The notes beneath the pieces are model-generated. The model was given only the letters and a program-made list of their open reading frames with translations. It was not told the origin of the DNA and did not search any database. A stretch of DNA of 64,000 nucleotides, from positions 496,001 to 560,000 of the forward strand of contig NW_027526486.1 in assembly GCF_052857255.1 (NCBI RefSeq), given 5' to 3'. A program made the position numbers and the translations under genes. The stretch's first letter is position 1, and every line of letters starts with the position of its first letter. Of the stretch, positions 1 through 9,192 are shown piece by piece. The DNA comes from Amblyomma americanum (Eukaryota > Arthropoda > Arachnida > Ixodida > Ixodidae).

Positions 1-137
1 TGAATCTTGCTAGTTTCGATCTAAAACGATGTATCCCGTTGTTTTGAGCCGGAATACAAGTTTTCGCGCAGTTCTGAGAGAAAAAGTTTACACCTTTCTC
101 TCGTGTACTCTTCGACGACATGTAAAATCGATGCTCG
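1..137 (+). repeat. Reference monomer (type A) and landmarks of the 137-bp unit
   Basis: This monomer is close to consensus and sets the numbering used in other entries. Landmarks by monomer position: TGAATCTTGCTAG at 1-13; TTTCGATCTAAAACGAT at 14-30; GTATCCCGTTG at 31-41; TTTTGAGCCGGAATACAAG at 42-60; TTTTCGCGCAG at 61-71; TTCTGAGAGAAAAAG at 72-86; TTTACACCTTTCTCTC at 87-102; GTGTACTCTTCGACGAC near 103-119; TTGTAAAATCGATGCTCG at 120-137 (this copy has ATG where most have TTG). Base counts of the consensus are A 34, C 29, G 28, T 46, about 41.6% GC, with 11 CpG dinucleotides. ATCGAT at 127-132 is a ClaI site in most copies, so a ClaI digest should give a 137-bp ladder. Block 38-69 is the least variable part and 14-38 the most variable. 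Confidence 0.95.
76..102 (+). repeat. Inverted repeat within the monomer (representative copy)
   Basis: GAGAGAAA at 76-83 is the perfect reverse complement of TTTCTCTC at 95-102, with an 11-nt spacer (AAGTTTACACC). The arms are present in most monomers. They are broken in C- and I-type monomers (GAGAGTTA on the left), partly in K types (CTTTTTCTC on the right) and in some copies with GAGAGGAAA or CGGAGAG. It could form an 8-bp hairpin or bind a dimeric protein; neither is shown by the sequence alone. Confidence 0.75.
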
Positions 138-2192
138 TGAATTTTGCTAGTTTCGATCTAAAACGATATATCCTGTTGTTTTGAGCCGGAATACAAGTTT
201 TCGCGCAGTTCGGAGAGAAAAAGTTTACACCTTTCTCTCGTCTACTCCTCGACGACTCGTAAAATCGATGCTCGTGAATCTTGCTAGTTTCGATGTAAAA
301 CGATGTATCCCGTTGTTTTGAGCCGGAATAAAAGTTTTCGCGCAGTTCTGAGAGTTAAAGTTTACACCTTTATTTCATGTACTCTTCGAGGACATGTAAA
401 ATCGATGCTCGTGAATCTTGCTAGTTTGGACCTAAAACGATGTATCCTTTTGTTTTGAGCCGGAATACAAGTTTTCGCGCAGTTCTGAGAGAAAAAGTTT
501 ACACCTTTCTCTCGTGTACTCTTCGACGACATGTAAAATCGATGCTCGTGAATCTTGCTAGTTTCGATCTAAAACGATGAATCCCGGTGTTTTGAACCGG
601 AATACAAGTTTTCGCGCAGTTCTGAGAGAAAAAGTTTACACCTTTCTCTCGTCTACTATTCGACGACTCGTAAAATCGATGCTCGTGAATCTTGCTAGTT
701 TCGACCTAAAACGATGTATCCCTTTGTTTTGAGCCGGAATACAAGTTTTCGCGCAGTTCTGAGAGAAAAAGTTTACACCTTTCTCTGGTGTACTCTTCGA
801 CGACTTGTAAAATCGATGCTCGTGAATCATGCTAGTTTCGACCTAAAACGGTGTATCCCGTTGTTTTGAGCCGGAATACAAGTTTTCGGGCAGTTCTGAG
901 AGAAAAAGTTTACACCTTTCTCTCATCTACTCTTCGAAGACTTGTAAAATCGATGCTCGTGAATCTTGCTAGTTTCAATCTAAAACGATGTATCCCGTTG
1001 TTTTGAGCCGGAATACAAGTTTTCGCGCAGTTCTGAGAGAAAAAGTTTACACCTTTCTCTCGTGTTCTCTTCGATGACTTGTAAAATCGATGCTCGTGAA
1101 TCATGCTAGTTTCGATCTAAAACGATGTATCCCGTTGTTTTGAGTCGGAATACAAGTTTTCGCGCAGTTCTGAGAGTTAAAGTTTACACCTTTCTCTCGT
1201 CTACTCTTCGAAGACTTGTGAAATCGATTCTCGTGAATCTTGCTAGATTCGATCTAAAGCAATCTATCTCGTTGTTTTGAGCCGGAATACAAGTTTTCGC
1301 GAGGTTCTGAGAGAAAAAGTTTACACCTTTCTCTCGTGTACTCTTCGACGATTTGTAAAATCGATGCTCGTGAATCTTGCTAGTTTCGATCTAAAACTAT
1401 TTATCCCGTTGTTTTGAGCCGGAATACAAGTTTTCGCGCAGTTCTGAGAGAAAACGTTTACACCTTTTTCTCGTCTGCTATTCGACGACTTGTAAAATCG
1501 GTGCTCGTGAATCTTGCTAGTTTCGACCTAAAACGATGTATCCCGTTGTTTTGAGCCGGAATACAAGTTTTCGCGCAGTTCTGAGAGAAAAAGTTTACAC
1601 CTTTCTCTCGTGTACTCTTCGACGACATGTAAAATCGATACTCGTTATTCTTGCTAGTTTCGATCTAAAACGATGTATCCCGTTGTTTTGAGCCGGAATG
1701 CAAGTTTTCGCGCAGTTCTGAGAGAAAAAGTTTACACCTTTCTCTCGTGTACTCTTCGACGACTTGTAAAATCGATGCTCGTGAATCTTGCTAGATTCGA
1801 TCTAAAGCAATCTATCTCGTTGTTTTGAGCCGGAATACAAGTTTTCGCGAGGTTCTGAGAGAAAAAGTTTACACCTTTCTCTCGTGTACTCTTCGACGAT
1901 TTGTAAAATCGATGCTCGTGAATCTTGCTAGTTTCAATCTAAAACGATGTTTCCCGTTGTTTTGAGCCGGAATACAAGTTTTCGCGCAGTTCTGAGAGAA
2001 AACGTTGACACCTTTCTCTCGTGTTCTCTTCGATGACTTGTAAAATTGATGCTCGTGAATCATGCTAGTTTCGATCTAAAACGATGTATCCCGTTGTTTT
2101 GAGTCGGAATACAAGTTTTCGCGCAGTTCTGTGAGTTAAAGTTTACACCTTTCTCTCGTCTACTCTTCGAAGACTTGTGAAATCGATTCTCG

Positions 2193-2327
2193 TGAATCTT
2201 GCTAGATTCGATCTAAAGCAATCTATCGTTGTTTTGAGCCGGAATACAAGTTTTCGCGAGGTTCTGAGAGAAAAAGTTTACACCTTTCTCTCGTGTACTC
2301 TTCGACGACTTGTAAAATCGATGCTCG
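2193..2327 (+). repeat. 135-bp J-type monomer with shared 2-bp deletion (15 copies)
   Basis: The J-type sequence CAATCTATCTCGTTG is shortened to CAATCTATCGTTG. This is the first of 15 copies; the others are 8082-8216, 13012-13146, 17394-17528, 19173-19307, 21500-21634, 23416-23550, 26976-27110, 28344-28478, 31767-31901, 33957-34091, 35736-35870, 39294-39428, 41758-41892 and 45592-45726. Full-length J copies also occur (for example near 1234, 1782, 5752, 44365, 48199). No short copy lies beyond 45726. A single origin followed by spread through block duplication is the simplest explanation. Confidence 0.93.
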
Positions 2328-3795
2328 TGAATCTTGCTAGTTTCGGTCTAAAACTATTTATCCCGTTGTTTTGAGCCGGAATACAAGTTTTCGCGCAGTT
2401 CTGAGAGAAAACGTTTACACCTTTTTCTCGTCTACTATTCGACGACTTGTAAAATCGATGCTCGTGAATCTTGCTAGTTTCGACCTAAAACGATGTATCC
2501 CGTTGTTTTGAGCCGGAATACAAGTTTTCGCGCAGTTCTGAGAGAAAAAGTTTACACCTTTCTCTCGTGTACTCTTCGACGACATGTAAAATCGATGCTC
2601 GTGAATCTTGCTAGTTTCGATCTAAAACGATGAATCCCGTTGTTTTGAACCGGAATACAAGTTTTCGCGCAGTTCTGAGAGAAAAAGTTTACACCTTTCT
2701 CTCGTCTACTATTCGACGACTCGTAAAATCGATGCTCGTGAATCTTGCTAGTTTCGACCTAAAACGATGTATCCCTTTGTTTTGAGCCGGAATAAATGTT
2801 TTCGCGCAGTTCTGAGAGGAAAAGTTTACACCTTTCTCTCGTGTACTCTTCGACGACTTGTAAAATCGATGCTCGTGAATCTTGCTAGTTTCGATCTAAA
2901 ACGATGTATCCCGTTGTTTTGAGCCGGAATACAAGTTTTCGCGCCGTTCTGAGAGAAAACGTTTACACCTTTCTCTCGTCTACTATTCGAAGACTTGTAA
3001 AATCGATGCTCGTGAATCTTGCTAGTTTCGACCTAAAACCATGTATCCCTTTGTTTTGAGCCGGAATACAAGTTTTCGCGCAGTTCTGAGAGAAAAAGTT
3101 TACACCTTTCTCTCGTGTACTCTTCGACGACTTGTAAAATCGATGCTCGTGAATCATGCTAGTTTCGACCTAAAACGGTGTATCCCGTAGTTTTGAGCCG
3201 GAATACAAGTTTTCGCGCAGTTCTGAGAGAAAAAGTTTACACCTTTCTCTCGTGTTCTCTTCGATGACTTGTAAAATCGATGCTCGTGAATCATGCTAGT
3301 TTCGATCTAAAACGATGTATCCCGTTGTTTTGAGTCGGAATACAAGTTTTCGCGCAGTTCTGAGAGTTAAAGTTTACACCTTTCTCTCGTCTACTCTTCG
3401 AAGACTTGTGAAATCGATTCTCGTGAATCTTGCTAGATTCGATCTAAAGCAATCTATTTCGTTGTTTTGAGCCGGAATACAAGTTTTCGCGAGGTTCTGA
3501 GAGAAAAAGTTTACACCTTTCTCTCGTGTACTCTTCGACGACTTGTAAAATCGATGCTCGTGAATCTTGCTAGTTTCGATCTAAAACTATTTATCCCGTT
3601 GTTTTGAGCCGGAATACAAGTTTTCGCGCAGTTCTGAGAGAAAACGTTTACACCTTTTTCTCGTCTACTATTCGACGACTTGTAAAATCGATGCTCGTGA
3701 ATCTTGCTAGTTTCGACCTTAAACGATGTATCCCGTTGTTTTGAGCCGGAATACAAGTTTTCGCGCAGTTCTGAGAGAAAAAGTTTACACCTTTC
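2310..3795 (+). repeat. About 1.49-kb block repeated at 6283-7768 (offset 3973)
   Basis: The segment contains K-type, E-type and F-type monomers, a monomer with AATAAATG and GAGAGGAAAAG, one with GCGCCGTTC, and one with AAACCATGTATCCC. The same order appears 29 monomers later. Single-base differences are visible: AATAAATG at about 2793 against AATATATG at about 6766; CTCGTAAAATC at about 2712 against CTCGTGAAATC at about 6685; TAGTTTCGATC at about 3575 against TAGTTTTGATC at about 7548. Compared with copy 0, the path at 6290-6310 skips 546 bp, equal to four monomers including one of 135 bp. Confidence 0.8.
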
Positions 3796-6303
3796 TCTCG
3801 TGTACTCTTCGACGACTTGTAAAATCGATGCTCGTGAATCATGCTAGTTTCGACCTAAAACGGTGTATCCCGTTGTTTTGAGCCGGAATACAAGTTTTCG
3901 CGCAGTTCTGAGAGAAAAAGTTTACACCTTTCTCTCATCTACTCTTCGAAGACTTGTAAAATCGATGCTCGTGAATCTTGCTAGTTTCAATCTAAAACGA
4001 TGTATCCCGTTGTTTTGAGCCGGAATACAAGTTTTCGCGCAGTTCTGAGAGAAAAAGTTTACACCTTTCTCTCGTGTACTCTTCGACGACATGTAAAATC
4101 GATGCTCGTGATTTTTGCTAGTTTCGATCTAAAACGATATATCCTGTTGTTTTGAGCCGGAATACAAGTTTTCGCGCAGTTCGGAGAGAAAAAGTTTACA
4201 CCTTTCTCTCGTCTACTATTCGACGACTTGTAAAATCGATGCTCATGAATCTTGCTAGTTTCGACCTAAAACTATGTATCCCTTTGTTTTGAGCCGGAAT
4301 ACAAGTTTTCGCGCAGTTCTGAGAGAAAAAGTTTACACCTTTCTCTCGTCTACTATTCGACGACTTGTAAAATCGATGCTCGTGAATCATGCTAGTTTCG
4401 ATCTAAAACGGTGTATCCCGTTGTTTTGGGCCGGAATACAAGTTTTCGCGCAGTTCTGAGAGAAAAAGTGTACACCTTTCTCTCATCTACTCTTCGAAGA
4501 CTTGTAAAATCGATGCTCGTGAATCTTGCTAGTTTCGATCTAAAACGATGTATCCCGTTGTTTTGAGCCGGAATACAAGTTTTCGCGCAGTTCTGAGAGA
4601 AAAAGTTTACACCTTTCTCTCGTGTACTCTTCGACGACATGTAAAATCGATGCTCGTGAATTTTGCTAGTTTCGATCTAAAACGATATATCCTGTTGTTT
4701 TGAGCCGGAATACAAGTTTTCGCGCAGTTCGGAGAGAAAAAGTTTACACCTTTCTCTCGTCTACTCCTCGACGACTCGTAAAATCGATGCTCGTGAATCT
4801 TGCTAGTTTCGATGTAAAACGATGTATCCCGTTGTTTTGAGCCGGAATAAAAGTTTTCGCGCAGTTCTGAGAGTTAAAGTTTACACCTTTATTTCATGTA
4901 CTCTTCGAGGACATGTAAAATCGATGCTCGTGAATCTTGCTAGTTTGGACCTAAAACGATGTATCCTTTTGTTTTGAGCCGGAATACAAGTTTTCGCGCA
5001 GTTCTGAGAGAAAAAGTTTACACCTTTCTCTCGTGTACTCTTCGACGACATGTAAAATCGATGCTCGTGAATCTTGCTAGTTTCGATCTAAAACGATGAA
5101 TCCCGGTGTTTTGAACCGGAATACAAGTTTTCGCGCAGTTCTGAGAGAAAAAGTTTACACCTTTCTCTCGTCTACTATTCGACGACTCGTAAAATCGATG
5201 CTCGTGAATCTTGCTAGTTTCGACCTAAAACGATGTATCCCTTTGTTTTGAGCCGGAATACAAGTTTTCGCGCAGTTCTGAGAGAAAAAGTTTACACCTT
5301 TCTCTGGTGTACTCTTCGACGACTTGTAAAATCGATGCTCGTGAATCATGCTAGTTTCGACCTAAAACGGTGTATCCCGTTGTTTTGAGCCGGAATACAA
5401 GTTTTCGGGCAGATCTGAGAGAAAAAGTTTACACCTTTCTCTCATCTACTCTTCGAAGACTTGTAAAATCGATGCTCGTGAATCTTGCTAGTTTCAATCT
5501 AAAACGATGTATCCCGTTGTTTTGAGCCGGAATACAAGTTTTCGCGCAGTTCTGAGAGAAAAAGTTTACACCTTTCTCTCGTGTTCTCTTCGATGACTTG
5601 TAAAATCGATGCTCGTGAATCATGCTAGTTTCGATCTAAAACGATGTATCCCGTTGTTTTGAGTCGGAATACAAGTTTTCGCGCAGTTCTGAGAGTTAAA
5701 GTTTACACCTTTCTCTCGTCTACTCTTCGAAGACTTGTGAAATCGATTCTCGTGAATCTTGCTAGATTCGATCTAAAGCAATCTATCTCGTTGTTTTGAG
5801 CCGGAATACAAGTTTTCGCGAGGTTCTGAGAGAAAAAGTTTACACCTTTCTCTCGTGTACTCTTCGACGATTTGTAAAATCGATGCTCGTGAATCTTGCT
5901 AGTTTCGATCTAAAACTATTTATCCCGTTGTTTTGAGCCGGAATACAAGTTTTCGCGCAGTTCTGAGAGAAAACGTTTACACCTTTTTCTCGTCTACTAT
6001 TCGACGACTTGTAAAATCGGTGCTCGTGAATCTTGCTAGTTTCGACCTAAAACGATGTATCCCGTTGTTTTGAGCCGGAATACAAGTTTTCGCGCAGTTC
6101 TGAGAGAAAAAGTTTACACCTTTCTCTCGTGTACTCTTCGACGACATGTAAAATCGATACTCGTTATTCTTGCTAGTTTCGATCTAAAACGATGTATCCC
6201 GTTGTTTTGAGCCGGAATGCAAGTTTTCGCGCAGTTCTGAGAGAAAAAGTTTACACCTTTCTCTCGTGTACTCTTCTACGACTTGTAACATCGATGCTCG
6301 TGA
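3740..6303 (+). repeat. Left block copy 1, about 2.56 kb, repeated at 8944-11507
   Basis: Constant offset of 5204 bp (38 monomers minus 2 bp). The copies share rare markers such as GTGATTTTTGCTAG (about 4108 and 9312), GGGCCGGAATAC (about 4430 and 9634), TTTATTTCATGTAC (about 4889 and 10093) and TTCGGGCAG (about 5404 and 10608). Differences seen: CAGATCTGAG at about 5411 against CAGTTCTGAG at 10615; CGATGCTCG at about 5470 against CGATACTCG at 10674; ACACCTTTTTC at about 5985 against ACACATTTTTC at 11189. It ends where copy 1 carries the private changes CTTCTACG and TAACATCG near 6275-6290. Confidence 0.82.
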
Positions 6304-7215
6304 ATCTTGCTAGTTTCGGTCTAAAACTATTTATCCCGTTGTTTTGAGCCGGAATACAAGTTTTCGCGCAGTTCTGAGAGAAAACGTTTACACCTTTTTC
6401 TCGTCTACTATTCGACGACTTGTAAAATCGATGCTCGTGAATCTTGCTAGTTTCGACCTAAAACGATGTATCCCGTTGTTTTGAGCCGGAATACAAGTTT
6501 TCGCGCAGTTCTGAGAGAAAAAGTTTACACCTTTCTCTCGTGTACTCTTCGACGACATGTAAAATCGATGCTCGTGAATCTTGCTAGTTTCGATCTAAAA
6601 CGATGAATCCCGTTGTTTTGAACCGGAATACAAGTTTTCGCGCAGTTCTGAGAGAAAAAGTTTACACCTTTCTCTCGTCTACTATTCGACGACTCGTGAA
6701 ATCGATGCTCGTGAATCTTGCTAGTTTCGACCTAAAACGATGTATCCCTTTGTTTTGAGCCGGAATATATGTTTTCGCGCAGTTCTGAGAGGAAAAGTTT
6801 ACACCTTTCTCTCGTGTACTCTTCGACGACTTGTAAAATCGATGCTCGTGAATCTTGCTAGTTTCGATCTAAAACGATGTATCCCGTTGTTTTGAGCCGG
6901 AATACAAGTTTTCGCGCCGTTCTGAGAGAAAACGTTTACACCTTTCTCTCGTCTACTATTCGAAGACTTGTAAAATCGATGCTCGTGAATCTTGCTAGTT
7001 TCGACCTAAAACCATGTATCCCTTTGTTTTGAGCCGGAATACAAGTTTTCGCGCAGTTCTGAGAGAAAAAGTTTACACCTTTCTCTCGTGTACTCTTCGA
7101 CGACTTGTAAAATCGATGCTCGTGAATCATGCTAGTTTCGACCTAAAACGGTGTATCCCGTAGTTTTGAGCCGGAATACAAGTTTTCGCGCAGTTCTGAG
7201 AGAAAAAGTTTACAC
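6288..7215 (+). repeat. About 0.93-kb block repeated at 8204-9131 (offset 1916)
   Basis: Starting from TTCGGTCTAAAACTATTT, the monomer order is the same in both copies through the AAACCATGTATCC monomer and into the CGGTGTATCCC monomer. The offset is 14 monomers minus 2 bp, the 2 bp being the short monomer at 8082-8216. The copies part after about 7165, where one reads TATCCCGTAG and the other TATCCCGTTG, and the next monomers are of different types (GTGTTCTC against CATCTACTC). Confidence 0.72.
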
Positions 7216-7744
7216 CTTTCTCTCGTGTTCTCTTCGATGACTTGTAAAATCGATGCTCGTGAATCATGCTAGTTTCGATCTAAAACGATGTATCCCGTTG
7301 TTTTGAGTCGGAATACAAGTTTTCGCGCAGTTCTGAGAGTTAAAGTTTACACCTTTCTCTCGTCTACTCTTCGAAGACTTGTGAAATCGATTCTCGTGAA
7401 TCTTGCTAGATTCGATCTAAAGCAATCTATTTCGTTGTTTTGAGCCGGAATACAAGTTTTCGCGAGGTTCTGAGAGAAAAAGTTTACACCTTTCTCTCGT
7501 GTACTCTTCGACGACTTGTAAAATCGATGCTCGTGAATCTTGCTAGTTTTGATCTAAAACTATTTATCCCGTTGTTTTGAGCCGGAATACAAGTTTTCGC
7601 GCAGTTCTGAGAGAAAACGTTTACACCTTTTTCTCGTCTACTATTCGACGACTTGTAAAATCGATGCTCGTGAATCTTGCTAGTTTCGACCTAAAACGAT
7701 GTATCCCGTTGTTTTGAGCCGGAATACAAGTTTTCGCGCAGTTC

Positions 7745-8990
7745 TGAGAGAAAAAGTTTACACCTTTCTCTCATCTACTCTTCGAAGACTTGTAAAATCG
7801 ATGCTCGTGAAACTTGCAAGTTTCAATCTAAAACGATGTATCCCTTTGTTTTGAGCCGGAATACAAGTTTTCGCGCAGTTCTGAGAGAAAACGTTTACAC
7901 CTTTCTCTCGTGTTCTCTTCGATGACTTGTAATATTGATGCTCGTGAATCATGCTAGTTTCGATCTAAAACGATGTATCCCGTTGTTTTGAGTCGGAATA
8001 CAAGTTTTCGCGCAGTTCTGAGAGTTAAAGTTTACACCTTTCTCTCGTCTACTCTTCGAAGACTTGTGAAATCGATTCTCGTGATTCTTGCTAGATTCGA
8101 TCTAAAGCAATCTATCGTTGTTTTGAGCCGGAATACAAGTTTTCGCGAGGTTCTGAGAGAAAAAGTTTACACCTTTCTCTCGTTTACTCTTCGACGACTT
8201 GTAAAATCGATGCTCGTGAATCTTGCTAGTTTCGGTCTAAAACTATTTATCCCGTTGTTTTGAGCCGGAATACAAGTTTTCGCGCAGTTCTGAGAGAAAA
8301 CGTTTACACCTTTTTCTCGTCTACTATTCGACGACTTGTAAAATCGATGCTCGTGAATCTTGCTAGTTTCGACCTAAAACGATGTATCCCGTTGTTTTGA
8401 GCCGGAATACAAGTTTTCGCGCAGTTCTGAGAAAAAAAGTTTACACCTTTCTCTCGTGTACTCTTCGACGACATGTAAAATCGATGCTCGTGAATCTTGC
8501 TAGTTTCGATCTAAAACGATGAATCCCGTTGTTTTGAACCGGAATACAAGTTTTCGCGCAGTTCTGAGAGAAAAAGTTTACACCTTTCTCTCGTGTACTA
8601 TTCGACGACTCGTAAAATCGATGCTCGTGAATCTTGCTAGTTTCGACCTAAAACGATGTATCCCTTTGTTTTGAGCCGGAATAAATGTTTTCGCGCAGTT
8701 CTGAGAGGAAAAGTTTACACCTTTCTCTCGTGTACTCTTCGACGACTTGTAAAATCGATGCTCGTGAATCTTGCTAGTTTCGATCTAAAACGATGTATCC
8801 CGTTGTTTTGAGCCGGAATACAAGTTTTCGCGCCGTTCTGAGAGAAAACGTTTACACCTTTCTCTCGTCTACTATTCGAAGACTTGTAAAATCGATGCTC
8901 GTGAATCTTGCTAGTTTCGACCTAAAACCATGTATCCCTTTGTTTTGAGCCGGAATACAAGTTTTCGCGCAGTTCTGAGAGAAAAAGTTT
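7745..8990 (+). repeat. About 1.25-kb block repeated at 12675-13920 (offset 4930)
   Basis: Both copies carry the rare monomer with TGTAATATTGATG (about 7929 and 12859), the 135-bp short monomer (8082-8216 and 13012-13146), CTCGTTTACTCTTCG (about 8180 and 13110), the GAATAAATG monomer and the AAACCATG monomer. Differences include GTGAAACTTGCAAG at about 7807 against GTGAAACTTGCTAG, GTGATTCTTGC at 8082 against GTGAATCTTGC, and GAGAAAAAAAG at about 8430 against GAGAGAAAAAG. The offset is 36 monomers minus 2 bp. Confidence 0.75.
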
Positions 8991-9192
8991 ACACCTTTCT
9001 CTCGTGTACTCTTCGACGACTTGTAAAATCGATGCTCGTGAATCATGCTAGTTTCGACCTAAAACGGTGTATCCCGTTGTTTTGAGCCGGAATACAAGTT
9101 TTCGCGCAGTTCTGAGAGAAAAAGTTTACACCTTTCTCTCATCTACTCTTCGAAGACTTGTAAAATCGATGCTCGTGAATCTTGCTAGTTTC

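Larger units (their letters stand above)
1..1781 (+). repeat. 13-monomer ordered block, types A to M
   Basis: Thirteen distinguishable monomers fill exactly 13 x 137 bp. Markers: A, ends GACATG; B, ATTTTGC, ATATATCCTG and TTCGGAG; C, GATGTAAAACG, GAGTTAAAG and GAGGACATG; D, TATCCTTTTG; E, GATGAATCCCGG with GAACCGG and GACTCG; F, GACCTA with TATCCCTTTG; G, AATCATG, CGGTGTATC and CATCTAC; H, TTTCAATCT and GTGTTCTCTTCGATG; I, GAGTCGG, GTTAAAG and GACTTGTG; J, GATTCTCG before it, then TAGATTCG, AAAGCAATC and GCGAGG; K, AAACTATTTATC, GAAAACG and CTTTTTCTCG; L, GACCTA, then ACATG and CGATACTCG; M, begins TTATTC and carries AATGCAAG. The same types recur through the window in similar order, with blocks missing or duplicated, so this is a useful reference order. 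The letters are mine. Confidence 0.8.
1..2880 (+). repeat. Left block copy 0 (window-truncated)
   Basis: This segment matches 15202-18082 at a constant offset of 15201 bp, except for about one monomer at 1786-1921 where the two carry different monomer types. Its first ~1780 bp also match 4520-6300 (offset 4519) and 9724-11500. It holds types A to M, an extra J-type monomer, an H-type with GTTTCCCG and GTTGACACC, an I-type, the first 135-bp monomer (2193-2327), K, an A/L type and E. Its left end lies outside the window. It diverges from the 15-18 kb copy at about 2880, where one reads AATCTTGC and the other AATCATGC. Confidence 0.8.

Noticed and set aside
636..830. Recurring 64-aa minus-strand open frame (MIHEHRFYKSS... 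family), and 81-, 82-, 90-, 107- and 129-aa relatives throughout the window
   Set aside because: They are the satellite read in one frame. Since 137 is not a multiple of 3, the frame changes at each monomer and the frame ends at the next stop. The start codon exists only where a monomer has AATCATGC. Variation follows DNA monomer types, not codon positions, and there is no promoter or domain.
823..870. CENP-B box in monomers with TTTCGACCTAAAACGGTG
   Set aside because: The pattern TTCG-N4-A-N2-CGGG needs 7 bases between TTCG and CGGG. Here 8 bases separate TTCG from CGG, and the next base is T, not G. This is only a near match.
7973..8263. Plus-strand 61- to 96-aa open frames (MYPVVLSRNTSF... 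family)
   Set aside because: Same explanation on the other strand. The 96-aa versions depend on the 2-bp-deleted J monomer, which by chance keeps the frame open across a monomer border. No evidence of coding constraint.
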